From positions 903,796 through 967,795 of the forward strand of contig CM046351.1 of assembly GCA_025403435.1 (NCBI GenBank): a stretch of 64,000 bases of DNA, read 5' to 3'. A model generated the notes under the pieces. The model searched no databases and was not told the origin of the DNA. It saw nothing but the letters and a program-made list of their open reading frames with translations. The DNA comes from Artocarpus heterophyllus. Taxonomy: Eukaryota > Streptophyta > Magnoliopsida > Rosales > Moraceae. Below are positions 50,428-61,977 of the stretch, piece by piece (within the stretch, counting starts at the first letter, position 1; the number at the start of each line of letters is the position of its first letter). The position numbers were made by a program, and so were the translations under genes.

Positions 50428-51093
50428 GGGTCTGTTAGGTTAATGGATTCGAATTAGTGATTTAATTTGAGTTAGTGTGATTTGAATTAGGATTTGAGTT
50501 AGTGATTTGAATTATTATTCGAATTGACGTTTGGATGCGCATTTAAGTTTTAATCTGAGTATAAAATAAAATTAAAATTTGTGTTTGGAGAAGTAGTGAA
50601 GACAACTTTTGATTTATTAATAAATCTAATAAAATCTTAATGTTAATGATCTTAAAAAATATGTAATATGGATCTTGATTTATTCATCTCTTCATTAGGA
50701 ACACAGCGAAAAAAGAATCATCTCAATTGGATATCAAATGGAGAAGTTGTGATTTTTTTTCCTTAAATATAGGATAAAGAATTTTAGTTTTTACTGTAGC
50801 AAAGATATCTAAGTATCAAAGGTTTAAGGGGGGATAAGAACTCTGAAGACAGCCTGTTTGTTTCGATACTTGAATCACGGTTCGAATCATTTTGCTACAG
50901 TATTTTCTCTCACAAAAATTTAAATCTTCATTTAAATACTCTATTCAAATACTCGAATCAAACGGGCCTCTGGATTCTTGATACTCAAATGATTCAGATT
51001 TTAGAGGAAACAACACGTATCCAAAGGATTCTTGATACTCAAATCCAGATTTGAGTCCATTGAGTTCAAAAAATGCATGAAACAAACATACCC
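50428..51093. mobile_element. Middle element of the transposon nest
   Basis: The left end GGGTCTGTTAGGTTAATGGA and the right end, reverse-complemented to GGGTATGTTTGTTTCATGCA, are imperfect inverted repeats. TAA flanks both sides (50425-50427 and 51094-51096). It sits inside the outer element and itself contains MITE family 1 copy F. About 550 bp without that insertion. Non-coding. Confidence 0.6.
50851..50970. mobile_element. MITE family 1, copy F (innermost of the nest)
   Basis: From AGCCTGTTTGTTTCGATACT to CGAATCAAACGGGCCTC, with the full core TTGCTACAGTATTTTCTCTC. The left GGG terminus is altered, and no target duplication is evident. Confidence 0.7.
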
Positions 51094-51196
51094 TAAAGTT
51101 TTTTACCAAACAAACTATTAAGATTTAATCCAATCCAATCCTCTCTAGTCCTACACAATAAACATGCCTTAATGGTATTAGAAGCATTTAACCATG

Positions 51197-54100
51197 TCAT
51201 AGAACAGGACACCCCTTTGCCACAACCCCAGGTGCTGTAGGGCAGTTGGCCAATGGGCAATGGTCACTATTTTCAAGACCCCACCAATTAGGACCCCAAA
51301 TGTCCTTGGACTGAAGGGAAAAGTAGAGAATAATGGCCAAGAATGCAAGTCCAGCATCAAGAGCAGCTGACAAAATGTAGTTGTGCTTTGCCCACCAGCC
51401 CCTGTACTTTCTGTACACATAGAAGTTGAAGTATATCCCAACTGCTCCCCATGCTATGTAGTTCACTGACCTTGCTGGTGGCATGCTCCCTGTGGCTGCA
51501 AATATGATTGGCATGTTGATGTAGCTGATCCACTTCTTGTTTGGGAATTTACGCGACAGCAGCCAGATTGGGACGGGCGCGAAAAGGCCTATGAGGAAGA
51601 ACCAGTTCATCTCAGGGTACACGCCCAACTTGGTGAACATCCTAGCCGGACCAACAACTCCCCATATGATAGATGCGTTGTAGAAGACGTCATCGCCTGG
51701 GCATGTCCATGGACTTCCCTCAGGCAGCAATGACGTGTCGCAGATGTTAGGGACGGTGGAGAGGAGCCACCACGCTGTTCCAAAGTAGACGCTGGAAGCG
51801 ACTAATGTCCCGACTAGCTGAAAGACGTAGCGTAACAGCAAAGAAAAGAAGGACCATTTCCCTGATTAATCTATTAAATTTTTCGATTCTCTCTTCAAAA
51901 ATATTAAACATGATCATGAGATGTGAAGTGAATAAACATTTGTTACCTGAGCAACAAACATGGACTTGGGAGGGACCTTCATGTAGTGGCCCAATTTGAA
52001 GTCACCAAGGAAGGCAAGAGCTTGTGACATGCTGATATAGCCATAGGTCTTGAAAGCCACATTAGCAAGCGGCTTTCCAGGGTAGATATACCCAATCACT
52101 AATTCTGTAATTACATTTAATCCTGGTTGCTGCACATAAAAAGAGCATACTTGGTTAATGGCATCATCAAATAGAACAAAATGACCCAAATCATATGTTT
52201 GTGGTTTGTTTTTTGGATTGAGATGAACTTACCATGTTTGTTGTGGCTTGAATAATGCCAATAGGTAAGGTGAAGAAAAGAGCAATCCCACAAGCCATTA
52301 GGATTCCCCACCATGGGAGTTGGAGCTGCTTGTCAAAACCCTCACAAGCAAAGACTGAGAGAGCAACCATTGAGGCCAAGATCGTGTGGAACCACCATTG
52401 AGGCACTACGTCATAGTTCTTCTTCATCAGTCTTGTGTGGATATCTGCGTTATGACCTTTCACTGTACTCGTCGTCTTCTTCCACAATTCCCATATTGTT
52501 CTGTTTTTCACCACAAAGAGAACGAATTTGTTAGATAAAGAGCAATTGTTATATGATAAACTCAAAGTTTGAACCCATGTTAGAAGATTCCTACTTACTT
52601 TCCATGGAAGAGCGCGACATGAGAAATAGTGGCAGTTAGAGTTGCAAAGCTCAAACCATAATTCAAGGCAAAGAAAACACTAAGATAGAGCCTGCTGTAG
52701 TTGTCATACCCCTCTTGTTCAAGATTGAATGTCTTGTTGTTAAGGACTCGAGAAATGTTGTAGGCTTTGCCCGTCGAGTCAAAAGTGTGGGAGGAGATGA
52801 GTGGGAACTTCCGAGCGTCATAAGCATTGTTCCAATAAAATATGGGTGTGATCACATAAATAAACAAGAAAAACCCGGTCATGATGTTAATGATGGCGAA
52901 ACCGGGTGTAGCTAAAGGGCTACCAAGGAAACCAGCAACAGTAGACCAGTCAAGACCAAATGAGCCGATTCCAAGGCCTTTTTGACCAGAACCGAGTTGT
53001 TGTGCGGTAATGGAGTCCTTCCATATCAAGCAAGCGATGGAGATCATGCTTATAGACGGGAAGAAATAGCCTGGAATGATGTAGTATGCGAAGCTGCAAA
53101 TGAACACCAAGAAGAAGAATTGCAGTCTGGTGTGTCCTCCCCTTGGTCTCTTTTCCTTCTCATGCAATGCCCTGCAATACATATGTAAAACTTGTTCAAA
53201 AGAAAAAAGACTAATTCCCAAAACTCTAATTGGCTAAGATTGCATTGGTTACTAATTTAAGTGGCTAATTTTTTTTCTTTTTTTTTTTAAGATGAGAGGT
53301 AAATTATAAAATACCTGAATAAAGAGACCTGAACCAGATTTGCAGGCCACCACATGTAAGGGGAGTCAACAAGGTAGGTTCTGAATATTCCAGCCCATCC
53401 ATAGCCAAGCATCTGAAAATTTTAATTCACAATTATATCCTAAAATTTTACCAAGTGCTCTTCAGAAATTTGGATTTTTTTTTTTTTTTTTTTGAGAATT
53501 CTAGGAGAGATGTGAAAAAATACCCCACTATTAGTATACAATTTTTAATCATAAAATAGTATAAAAATCCTGCCCATTAAAAACTATGTTGTACTGGTAA
53601 AGGTATTTTATTGTAGCTTACCAAAGAATTTTCCAAATGCTTTTCCAATTGGCAATGAAAAAAAATACAAATGTTGGCCAAAAAAAAAATCAACCTGAGT
53701 GGTTTGTGCCAAGAGAAAGGCTGCAACAGGATCCAAGCTCCTACGGTAGAAAGCCTTGACAATTGTGATGATGTTAACTGCATAAACTCCGCCTGCACCC
53801 GAATTGGCAAAGATGGTGATGAGCACATGTTCTTTGAGATTGAAAGGCCCTGGGTTCAAGGAAAAGGAGAAGTTTGTGAAGGGGACTTGGAAGGCCTTCT
53901 TCGGCAGCGTCGCAGCCATAAGCTTCCCTAATGGAAGGACAACAATTTGAGCTGAAACCGACGACACCCACAGCTGGTTCTGGCGGTAACCGAAAAACAT
54001 GTTGACAAAGGCAAGGAGGACGCATGACAAGAGGCCTAGGACCCATGTCCTGAATGTCAAGGCAGGCTGTGAAGGATCATCAGTTGTTGACACTGTGAGC

Positions 54101-54762
54101 CTCACTTGCTCAATTGGGTGGTCATTTATTTCTTCATTGTCTGTCAAAAAAAAAAAAAAAAAAAAAAAAGAAGGACAATAGATGAGTGCCATCCTTCAAA
54201 TTGATTATAAAATATGAGAAAATGACTATACTTCAAAGAAACGTAGACACATGAAAAATGCTACACTCTAAATCAATACAAAATGAAGATTGATCTTCTT
54301 TGAGAAAAGAAAACAATGGAAAAAAGATTCATAATGTCATTTCTGCAAGTTACAAAGCATCAAAACAAATCAAAAGAAGCTGAGAACCGAGCATACATTT
54401 AAGAGAAAGCAAAACCAATTTATTCTCAAAAACAAACAAAAATTTATATGTGTATGCATATATGTGTATATATATATATGTGTATATATATATTTCTTTC
54501 AAAATTTACATGCTCATAGAGATTTCTGTAGAATGAATAACAGGAGCGCTAATACTACAATTAGAATGATAAAAGCGATATCATTAGAATTCTGTTGAAA
54601 TCCTGAATTATAAAACAACAGAAGAAAATATCCACAAGGAAAAAAAAGCACCATTCAACAATTACTCAATACACTAATTTCATATACCTTCAATAAAAAC
54701 AAATATATATATATATATAGTAAAAAAAAAAAAAACTTTGTACCAATGTAATACAAGAATAC

Positions 54763-54793
<31 letters not shown>

Positions 54794-54965
54794 AACATTG
54801 GCAGGCTAAAATTCCAACCAACAAACCTTAATGAAACACCTTTTTTTTTTCCTTTTTCATTTTTCTAAGAACATTTTCAAACGCATTCACATTATGAAAT
54901 GAAGTTCACTCACCAACAATATTGATATTGGATTGATTATTATCATCTTCATAGTATCCTGTCAT
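51197..54965 (-). CDS. Oligopeptide transporter, OPT family (PT clade), OPT1/OPT5-like
   Basis: A proton-coupled membrane importer of small peptides, glutathione-type compounds or metal chelates; the substrate cannot be told from sequence. Seven exons on the minus strand: 54914-54965, 53695-54140, 53315-53412, 52599-53171, 52233-52500, 51947-52129 and 51197-51817. They give 746 residues, the usual OPT length, with all borders in frame. The N-terminus is short and acidic. Long hydrophobic segments run from about residue 50 to the C-terminal region, as expected for a many-spanning protein. The clade signature NPG is at 113-115 ([12 protein letters not shown]). The second signature, usually KIPPR, reads KVPPK at 530-534. 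The C-terminal region has [20 protein letters not shown], as in plant OPTs. The first exon is only 52 bp and is followed by a 773-bp intron with TA runs. Transposon sequence begins 27 bp past the stop. Confidence 0.95.
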
Positions 54966-55852
54966 GATCTCAAATTTTCAGAACCTGAGAATTTTTCAGA
55001 TCAATCCCTCAAAACCAGATCTTACTAGCAAAACGGTTTCCTAATCTGTATATTCTTACCACTAGTATTTCATACTTACACGTGACAAATGTAACACCAA
55101 GAAAGAAAGAAAAAAAAAAAATATATATATATATATATATTGTTTTTTTGTTTCTTTAAACTCTTTTTAATTTATGCCAATTTAGTCAATAGAGTATTTT
55201 CTATATTTAGTTGTAAGAATTAGACATGGACATAAATGATAAAACCCCACTTCATTAATTTCTTTTTATTCAAATGTTAATTTGGTTTTGAAAATGGACT
55301 TGATTATGTCCTTTGAATCTTTCATGAATTTCTCTACAAATTCTTGATTAATTGATAATATTCATAATTTTCGTTTCAAATGAAATTTACAATTATTATC
55401 TAATTCTCTCTCTCTCTCCCTCTCAATATAGGTTTATTGTAAGAAAAAGACCTCTCACATTGATTATTTTAGAAGCTAACTAGCTGTCTCCTATTTTAAT
55501 TTGTTTATTATTTTTTTGGCTGAAAGAGCTGTCACCTGTTTGAAAAACATGACCCATTTCCCAACGTATAGGACTTTTTTTTTTTTACTTGCCCATGCAT
55601 GAAATATGGGAAGTGTCCTAGATTAGAATTTCCTTGTTTTAGTTGTAATATTCAATTTATTCCATATTAAATAGTTTTCATGCAGCCCATGTGCAGGAAA
55701 CGTGCCATGGTCAAAATCAGTTTGATTTTTCTTCGCGTAATAATACGGAAAAAAAAATACTTTAAGAAGTTAGCAAGTCTTAAAAGAAATCTTTTTATGA
55801 TTGCGATGGATATACTGAAATTTTGAAAGAAAATAAAAAAAAGAAAGTAAGT

Positions 55853-55884
<32 letters not shown>

Positions 55885-57447
55885 AAAACTCATTTATAGG
55901 GCATCCGAGAGGGAAAATTTGATGAAAGAGCTCCCGAGAAACTTAATTGGAGGAATAATTTTTTTCTTTAGGCAACAAAAAACTGATGACATGTCCCTTA
56001 TGTGGCGCTTTTTATCCATCTTAGCCAAGCTATTTGCCCCTTATATTTCTCATCTGGCCTTATGTACCCCGAAAAGCCCTCATTCATTTCAATCATTTTC
56101 TTTGTTTCTCCTCCGTGGCCGCCCACCCTCCCTCTTAGCCTTCTTCTCATTTCACCATTTTTTCAAATTTCCCCGTTTTGGATTTTTTCTATGCTTCTCC
56201 TCCTGTGCCCACTCTCCCAGTTGTCTCTTGTGGCCCAACTCTCCCAGTTCTCTCTCGCGCCCAACTCATTTGCCTCTAGTTAAGGAGCGCGTTCCCCAAG
56301 GGTTGAACCCGTATCCTCTGAATAAGAGGGTCCTAGGGTGTCCCCTTGATACCAATCCCTCCAATTGGATGGATTGTTATAGACTGATGAAACTTTTAAG
56401 TATCCGTTTTGTACTTCAATTTCAACTCATAAAAGATAAAAAATTGTTATAGTGTAAAGTTCTTATATACTCAGTTTTTAAATTTAAAACTTTAGTTATA
56501 TCTAAAGTGTCAAACGACCTATAAATTAAAAACTATAACATGTAAGAGCTTTACACTGTAATTTATTTTTTTAGATCATTGTAGCATGTAAGAACTTTAC
56601 ATTATAATAACAAAAAATTTTAGTTAGAACTAATTTTGTCCAATGCCTTTTTAGTTTTATGGATTAATTACATACATATATATACACCTTTCACCTTTAA
56701 ATATTAATTTATTTTTCTCTTTTATAAACTATAAATGTATTTTTTAACATGTGAAAAATATGTTCTAATTTGATCTTCCTTCCACACTTTTGGACCAAAA
56801 AAAAAGGTAAAAACAAAAACTGCAGTTTATATTTCCTTTATGTCCAAACGTATCATTAAAGTATTTGTATTTTTTCTCAATTTTTCCGGTTAGTGGGGTG
56901 TTCGAGAGATATAGTTTAAACTAATTTAGGTTAAAAACGTTGTAATTTGTGTAAGTTTTACACTATGTACTTGTTGTTATAGCTGAAAGCTTTATAATAA
57001 TTATTGGTTAAAAACAAGTTAAATTAATTCTAGCCGAGAACCAAAACACCCTGTAAATCAGAAAAAAGAAAAAGTTTAATAGATACTTCACGTCCCAAAA
57101 AAATTGGCGTTGGGGGCTTTAGCGCCACATCATGACTAATGATGTTTTGAAAGCTAAAGATTAAAATGGGTGGACCAAAATGTAATTAATCCAAATAGCT
57201 TATTCGTCAATTTAGAGTTTGTTATTGTTTTCCGGTACTTTTTTTCCCCTCAAGTTTGTACTTTGCAAGCATAAAACAAAAGAAAAAACAAATCACTTTG
57301 TTACCATACAATAAGCCAATCTGCAACTCTCCCTCTGAGAGTGAGCCATTTGTGCCGTTGGGATTTGGAAGGAAAGGATTTAGTTAATCAAAACTAATGT
57401 TATTGCTTGAACTGTCAAAAAAATACTTTGTTAGACACGACATAATA
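54966..57447. other. Intergenic DNA upstream of OPT
   Basis: The first few hundred bases should include the OPT leader and promoter. No gene recognised. There is a (TA)n run near 55120-55140, a (GAAA)n tract at 55854-55886 and a pyrimidine-rich patch at 56080-56270. A tRNA-like fragment lies at 56290-56385, with family 2 MITE pieces at about 56455-56640 and 56930-57050. The 209-codon open frame at 55823-56452 is built from these repeats. Confidence 0.5.
56290..56385 (-). repeat. tRNA-like fragment, possible SINE head
   Basis: On the minus strand a box A-like TTGGTATCAAGG is followed about 40 nt later by GGGTTCAACCC, which fits the B-box consensus of RNA polymerase III promoters. Between them CCTCT/AGAGG can pair as a short arm. 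No complete cloverleaf forms, so this is not a functional tRNA gene. Confidence 0.3.
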
Positions 57448-57567
57448 GGACCCGTATTTTTCGATACTTGAATCACGGTTTGAATCATTTTGTTACAGTA
57501 TTTTCTCTCACAAAAATTTAAATCTTCATTCAAATACTCTATTTAAATACTCGAACCAAACAGGCCC
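57448..57567. mobile_element. MITE family 1, copy G
   Basis: 120 bp from GGACCCGTATTTTTCG to CGAACCAAACAGGCCC with the full core, in the orientation of copy A. The flanks contain ATA on the left and ATAA on the right, compatible with a TAA-type target. Confidence 0.72.
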
Positions 57568-60500
57568 ATAATGTCTGACTTGGTGGCCCACTCTATGCCT
57601 TCGCCTGAAACACGCCTACATTCTAGCAACGAAGAATAATTTTGGCCGTCTTTTCCATTAGAGAAATGCTCAAATTGGGCATCTAAAATGAGTTCCAATG
57701 CAACTCGGTGTTGATAAAATCTATCAATCTATTTAAATCGTTTGATTTAATATAATTTGTTAGATTGAATTAAATTATAAAAAATATAGATTGATTTTGG
57801 ATTGAAAAAATATCAATTTGATATATACAGACTAGATTACAGAATGAATATTTCTTAATCCATGCAATCTGTGAATCAGAATTATATATATTGTACAAAT
57901 TATATATACATATACATATATAAAATTTTAATAAATACATAATCTTATACATTTATGGTATTGTGCCTAACGTTTATATGCTTAAAAAAATTTAGGCCAT
58001 TACAAAAACTAATATTATTTACTTATAACATTTACTTATGTCTAAAGTTTATTTACTTTTGTAATGTTACAATTTAGTTTATTATCAAAGACTTGCATTT
58101 AATTAGGTTGTAATATGTTCATGTTATATTATATTATGTTAATTTTAATTTCTAGTTTTTTCAACAAAATTTAAAAGCTCAATTTGTGAATACACGGAAT
58201 CCAACTAGCAATATCCATGATTTTTTTATTAAATTGGATTAGGGGTGTTCAGGATTGATTTTAGATCAAGATTTTCTTAATATGATTGGATTGGATTATG
58301 GATTGATTTCTAATTCATGTAATCCGATCTACAAACACCCCTACTTGTACGTGCAATATTAAACAACGTAATGCATGGTGTCACCGTTTGATGGGCTTGT
58401 AGTTGCTTATTAAAAAAAGGTTGCAAGTATAACCCAATGACAATTTCCTATTTAACTCTACTCAAGGCGAAGAATTAAAAACCCTTTACCCTAAATTCAA
58501 AAAAACAAATACGAAAAAAAAAAGGGAACAAAAACCGTTAGGAAGCCAAACAATACAGCAATAGCAATCAGTGAAATTGGAAATTTTTTCATGTGGGGAT
58601 TAAGTTATTCAAGAAACTTCAAACTAAATCAATGGTATAACAGATTATAACAAAAAGTGAAAATTAAAGATGTAAATGAAACTTTTTAAAACATTATGGA
58701 TAAGATTTAGAATTGAAAATTCCCTTCAAGAAAAATTTAGAATCAAAAATAAATTTAGGGGAATAAATTGATAAAATTTAGATCAATTTAAGGATACAAA
58801 TAAAATATTATAAGTCATTAAGTATAAAATTTAGAGTAGAAATTTCTAGGGGGTTAAAGAAAGAAAAAATGGTAATACATATATATATATATATAGAAAT
58901 TTTACTCCCCCTCCGGCCTTTACTGGCTATGTCTCTGGCAGCAATGCACATCATACAAGCAGTCAAGGCGTAACGTCGTCTCTTGAAGTATGTACAACAT
59001 ACGGGCAACCAAGGCTTGGGAATTTAGGCTTTGATTTACATTATATCCAAAATTTGACGTGGGGTTGAAAATTTAGATGAATGCCTCCGTAGAGAAGCCG
59101 ACTGCTGGATTTGTACTATTTGTTTTGATCCAAGCCGACCATCTTGGGGGCTTGGTCTACAAATAGAGTGCCCTCCTTGTTTATAATATCATCTATAAAA
59201 TTAAGTTTGAGAGCTCTTCTAAAGAATTTTCAAACTTAGTACAAGCTTTTTCATTTTCTCTCAAGTTTCTTCTCATTGTTTTCCTGTTGTTGTGTTGCTA
59301 GCGTTGCGTTTGTGTGAATTTAGGCTTACTCAGCATATTGTGAAAGAGGTAAATATAAAGATTTATGTATTTTCATAAATAGTATAAGAGTTTTGCCCTC
59401 ATTTTCTCCTTTCTATATGTTTATTTACACGTGTTGGAAAATGTTAGTTGGTTCTAATAACTACAATATAAAGCTCTCAACAACTATAGTAAAAAGCAAA
59501 ATTGTTATAATATAAAGCTCTCATATGCTACACTTTTTAAACTTATAATTATAGTTCTAACAGACTTGTCAAACAACCCATTAGAGAAGCACAAAGATGA
59601 GCTCTGGATTAAATTCCTTCCTTAAATCACTTGGACTGGGTTCTATTGATTTAGGTGCACTATTCCAAAATAAACCAAGAAAATTACTATTTGATCCAAG
59701 CATCACAATAAATAAAAAGTAAACCTCTAACATGGTCCAATAGAGGGTCTACATAAATGAGTTGTTGTACGTCATGTGATGCTCGGCTTCACTTGAGCCG
59801 GATGGCATTGCTCTAATGCTAGTTTGGTGTGAAAGAAAAGAGGTGGGAAGGAAGAGGGCAGAGGGATTATTGAATGAAGAATGATATGGTGTCTTTCTTG
59901 GTAGAAAGGAAGAAAGAAATAAAAGAAATCATGTTTCCACCATTCATACTTGGAGAGATTATTGAGGGGAAGCTTTTGACATGATAATACCTTATGTGTT
60001 CTCATCATAAAATAAAATAATTCAAATAATCAGATAAAAGAGAAGTTGTTTAAATTACATATTTTTGTAGTTGTATAAATTATATATTTTCTTTCCTTCC
60101 TACACACCAAAAAAAAAACAAGAGAAAATCAAAACCATCTCAATCATTTCTATTTTCTATCTTTTGTGGCTTTTCTTTCCCTCTTATCAAAGCGAGTGTA
60201 AAGATAAAAGAGGTTCCATGTTATTCCTACTTGGGATTAAGGTTATTAAAATAGCAAAAAGACAATCTATAAGTCATCAACGCATTTACTTTTCTCAACA
60301 CCAGACAAGACAAGGGAAATGTGAAATCACCTCTATCATTTCTATTTTCCATCTTTTGCACATTTTCTTTCCTTATGAAACGAAGTGTAAGGAGAGAAGG
60401 GATTGCATATTACTAATAGTCATACTTGGGATTGAGGGTGGGCGGTCTTTTTTCTGCGTTTTAAAATTATATTTTATTGTCTTTTAAAATTTTAAATCTC

Positions 60501-60674
60501 TTTATTTGTCCAACCTTATTAGTTCAGTCACACTCTTATTTTTTTGGTTTTTTTTTTTTTTGGCTCCACCGTACGTAGCAAACTTCGTCAAGGCTCGTAT
60601 GAAAAATGAGTAAAGGCATTGATATACTTGTAGATTGTCTTTTGGTCACAAAAGCTTATGTGCCGCACATGTCA

Positions 60675-60708
<34 letters not shown>

Positions 60709-61977
60709 ATACATATATAAGATAAGGCTGCTTTTCTATCTAAATTGATATTAATTAAAACCTTTTATTATCATTATTATTATTATTCTCTCCACTACTT
60801 TTGGTGGCTGAAAATTACACTTAAGAAATTTTGGTCTTGTGCGATATTGCAGTGTGAAAACATTGGATAAACTTTTGTTGTTGCCAAAAAGTAAAGGTCA
60901 CTTTACGAAAGATTGTCGCATCGAACATATTCAAAAGATAAAGACTAAACGGACACAAACCCACTTGCCCGTCAAAGCCGAACAATTTATGTAGAAAACG
61001 ACCATTTTTAAAAAGTTTTTCTTGGAAAATTCCTTATGTTTGACAGTTAATGATATACATTATTTTTTTTATTATAAACAGTGTAAAGCTCTCATATGCT
61101 ACAATAACAAAAAATAAAATTGCTATAATGTAAAGCTCTCACATGCTACAATAAAAATAGTTCAAACCACACCCTGAATGAATTTATAAGAATATCCTTT
61201 TTCTTATCTCATTTTAAATCAGATTTGTCACATGTGTCTTGATCTAATAGTACAAATTTCCTTATACACCGGCTTGCAAAAGATCCAGAAAATAATAATA
61301 AAAAAAAAATAAACGACACACATGAAAATACATTGCCGACATTTCTTTTTAATTTTTTTTTTTCTGATGAATGACTTTTATTATTCATTTTCCTCAGAAA
61401 ATAAGGTCTTTTTCACTTTAAAAAATAAGTAAAAAAAATTTAAGCCAGTAACGATCTTTTCGGATAAGTTGTGCAGAACAGTTTTATACGCCCCCCTTGA
61501 ACTACTTATCCTATAATTCAAAAATCTAATGAAGACGGCTTGAATAAACATATCATGCATGGTTGACACCTAAATAAGATAAATAAAACAATGAAACATA
61601 AACTAAATGGATATAAATATTTACCTTTTTAATAAACTCTCATATCATGTGTCCAAAAATTTGTTATGGTCACTCTACCTTAAAAATCCAACGATTCGAG
61701 GCCTTGACTACTGGTAATTTCACATCCATTTTAATGTTACGATCTACAGTTCAAATTTTTCTATCAAATTCATTCCCAAAAAAAAGAAGAGTAACATTCC
61801 ATAATCCAATCACATTTGAAGCTAGCAACTAGTAAAGATGAAAAGAAAAGAAAGAAAAAGAATAGACACAGTACAAAATAGAATGACTCTATTATATATT
61901 TATTTTGAAATTCCATCTAATTCAACTCATGCTTCTTTCTTTGTTTTGTCAACAAGACATGTGAAGTTTAGCACGAA
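57568..61977. other. Intergenic DNA, repeats only
   Basis: No gene recognised. A small element with AGGGGTGTTC and ACACCCCTA inverted ends lies at about 58246-58343. A promoter-like stretch with a CT-rich leader is at 59150-59350. Family 2 MITE copies lie at about 59440-59580 and 61065-61180, and a (TA)n run at 60679-60705. The open frame at 60071-60487 (138 codons) has no family resemblance; it contains two similar stretches near IISIFYLL and IISIFHLL and so seems to derive from an internal repeat. Confidence 0.5.

Larger units (their letters stand above)
50000..51169. mobile_element. Outer element of a three-level transposon nest
   Basis: The left end GGGCTTGTTTGGTGTGTTAG and the right end, reverse-complemented to AGGCATGTTTATTGTGTAGG, form imperfect inverted repeats followed on both sides by GATTGGAT-type sequence. 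TAA flanks both ends (49997-49999 and 51170-51172). Without the inserted middle element it would be about 0.5 kb. Non-coding. The right end is 27 bp from the OPT stop codon. Confidence 0.6.

Noticed and set aside
51303..51324. A miR319-like complementarity in the OPT coding sequence (plus-strand TTGGACTGAAGGG)
   Set aside because: Only the first 13-14 positions of the microRNA would pair and the rest is mismatched. The site encodes the ordinary FSLQSKD residues, so a chance match is more likely than a target site.
55823..56452. 209-codon plus-strand open frame
   Set aside because: It starts in a GAAA microsatellite, runs through a pyrimidine-rich patch and the antisense of a tRNA-like repeat, and has no domain or intron structure. 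It looks like a chance open frame.
60071..60487. 138-codon open frame with two similar halves
   Set aside because: The halves arise from an internal DNA repeat. There is no initiation context, domain or gene structure.
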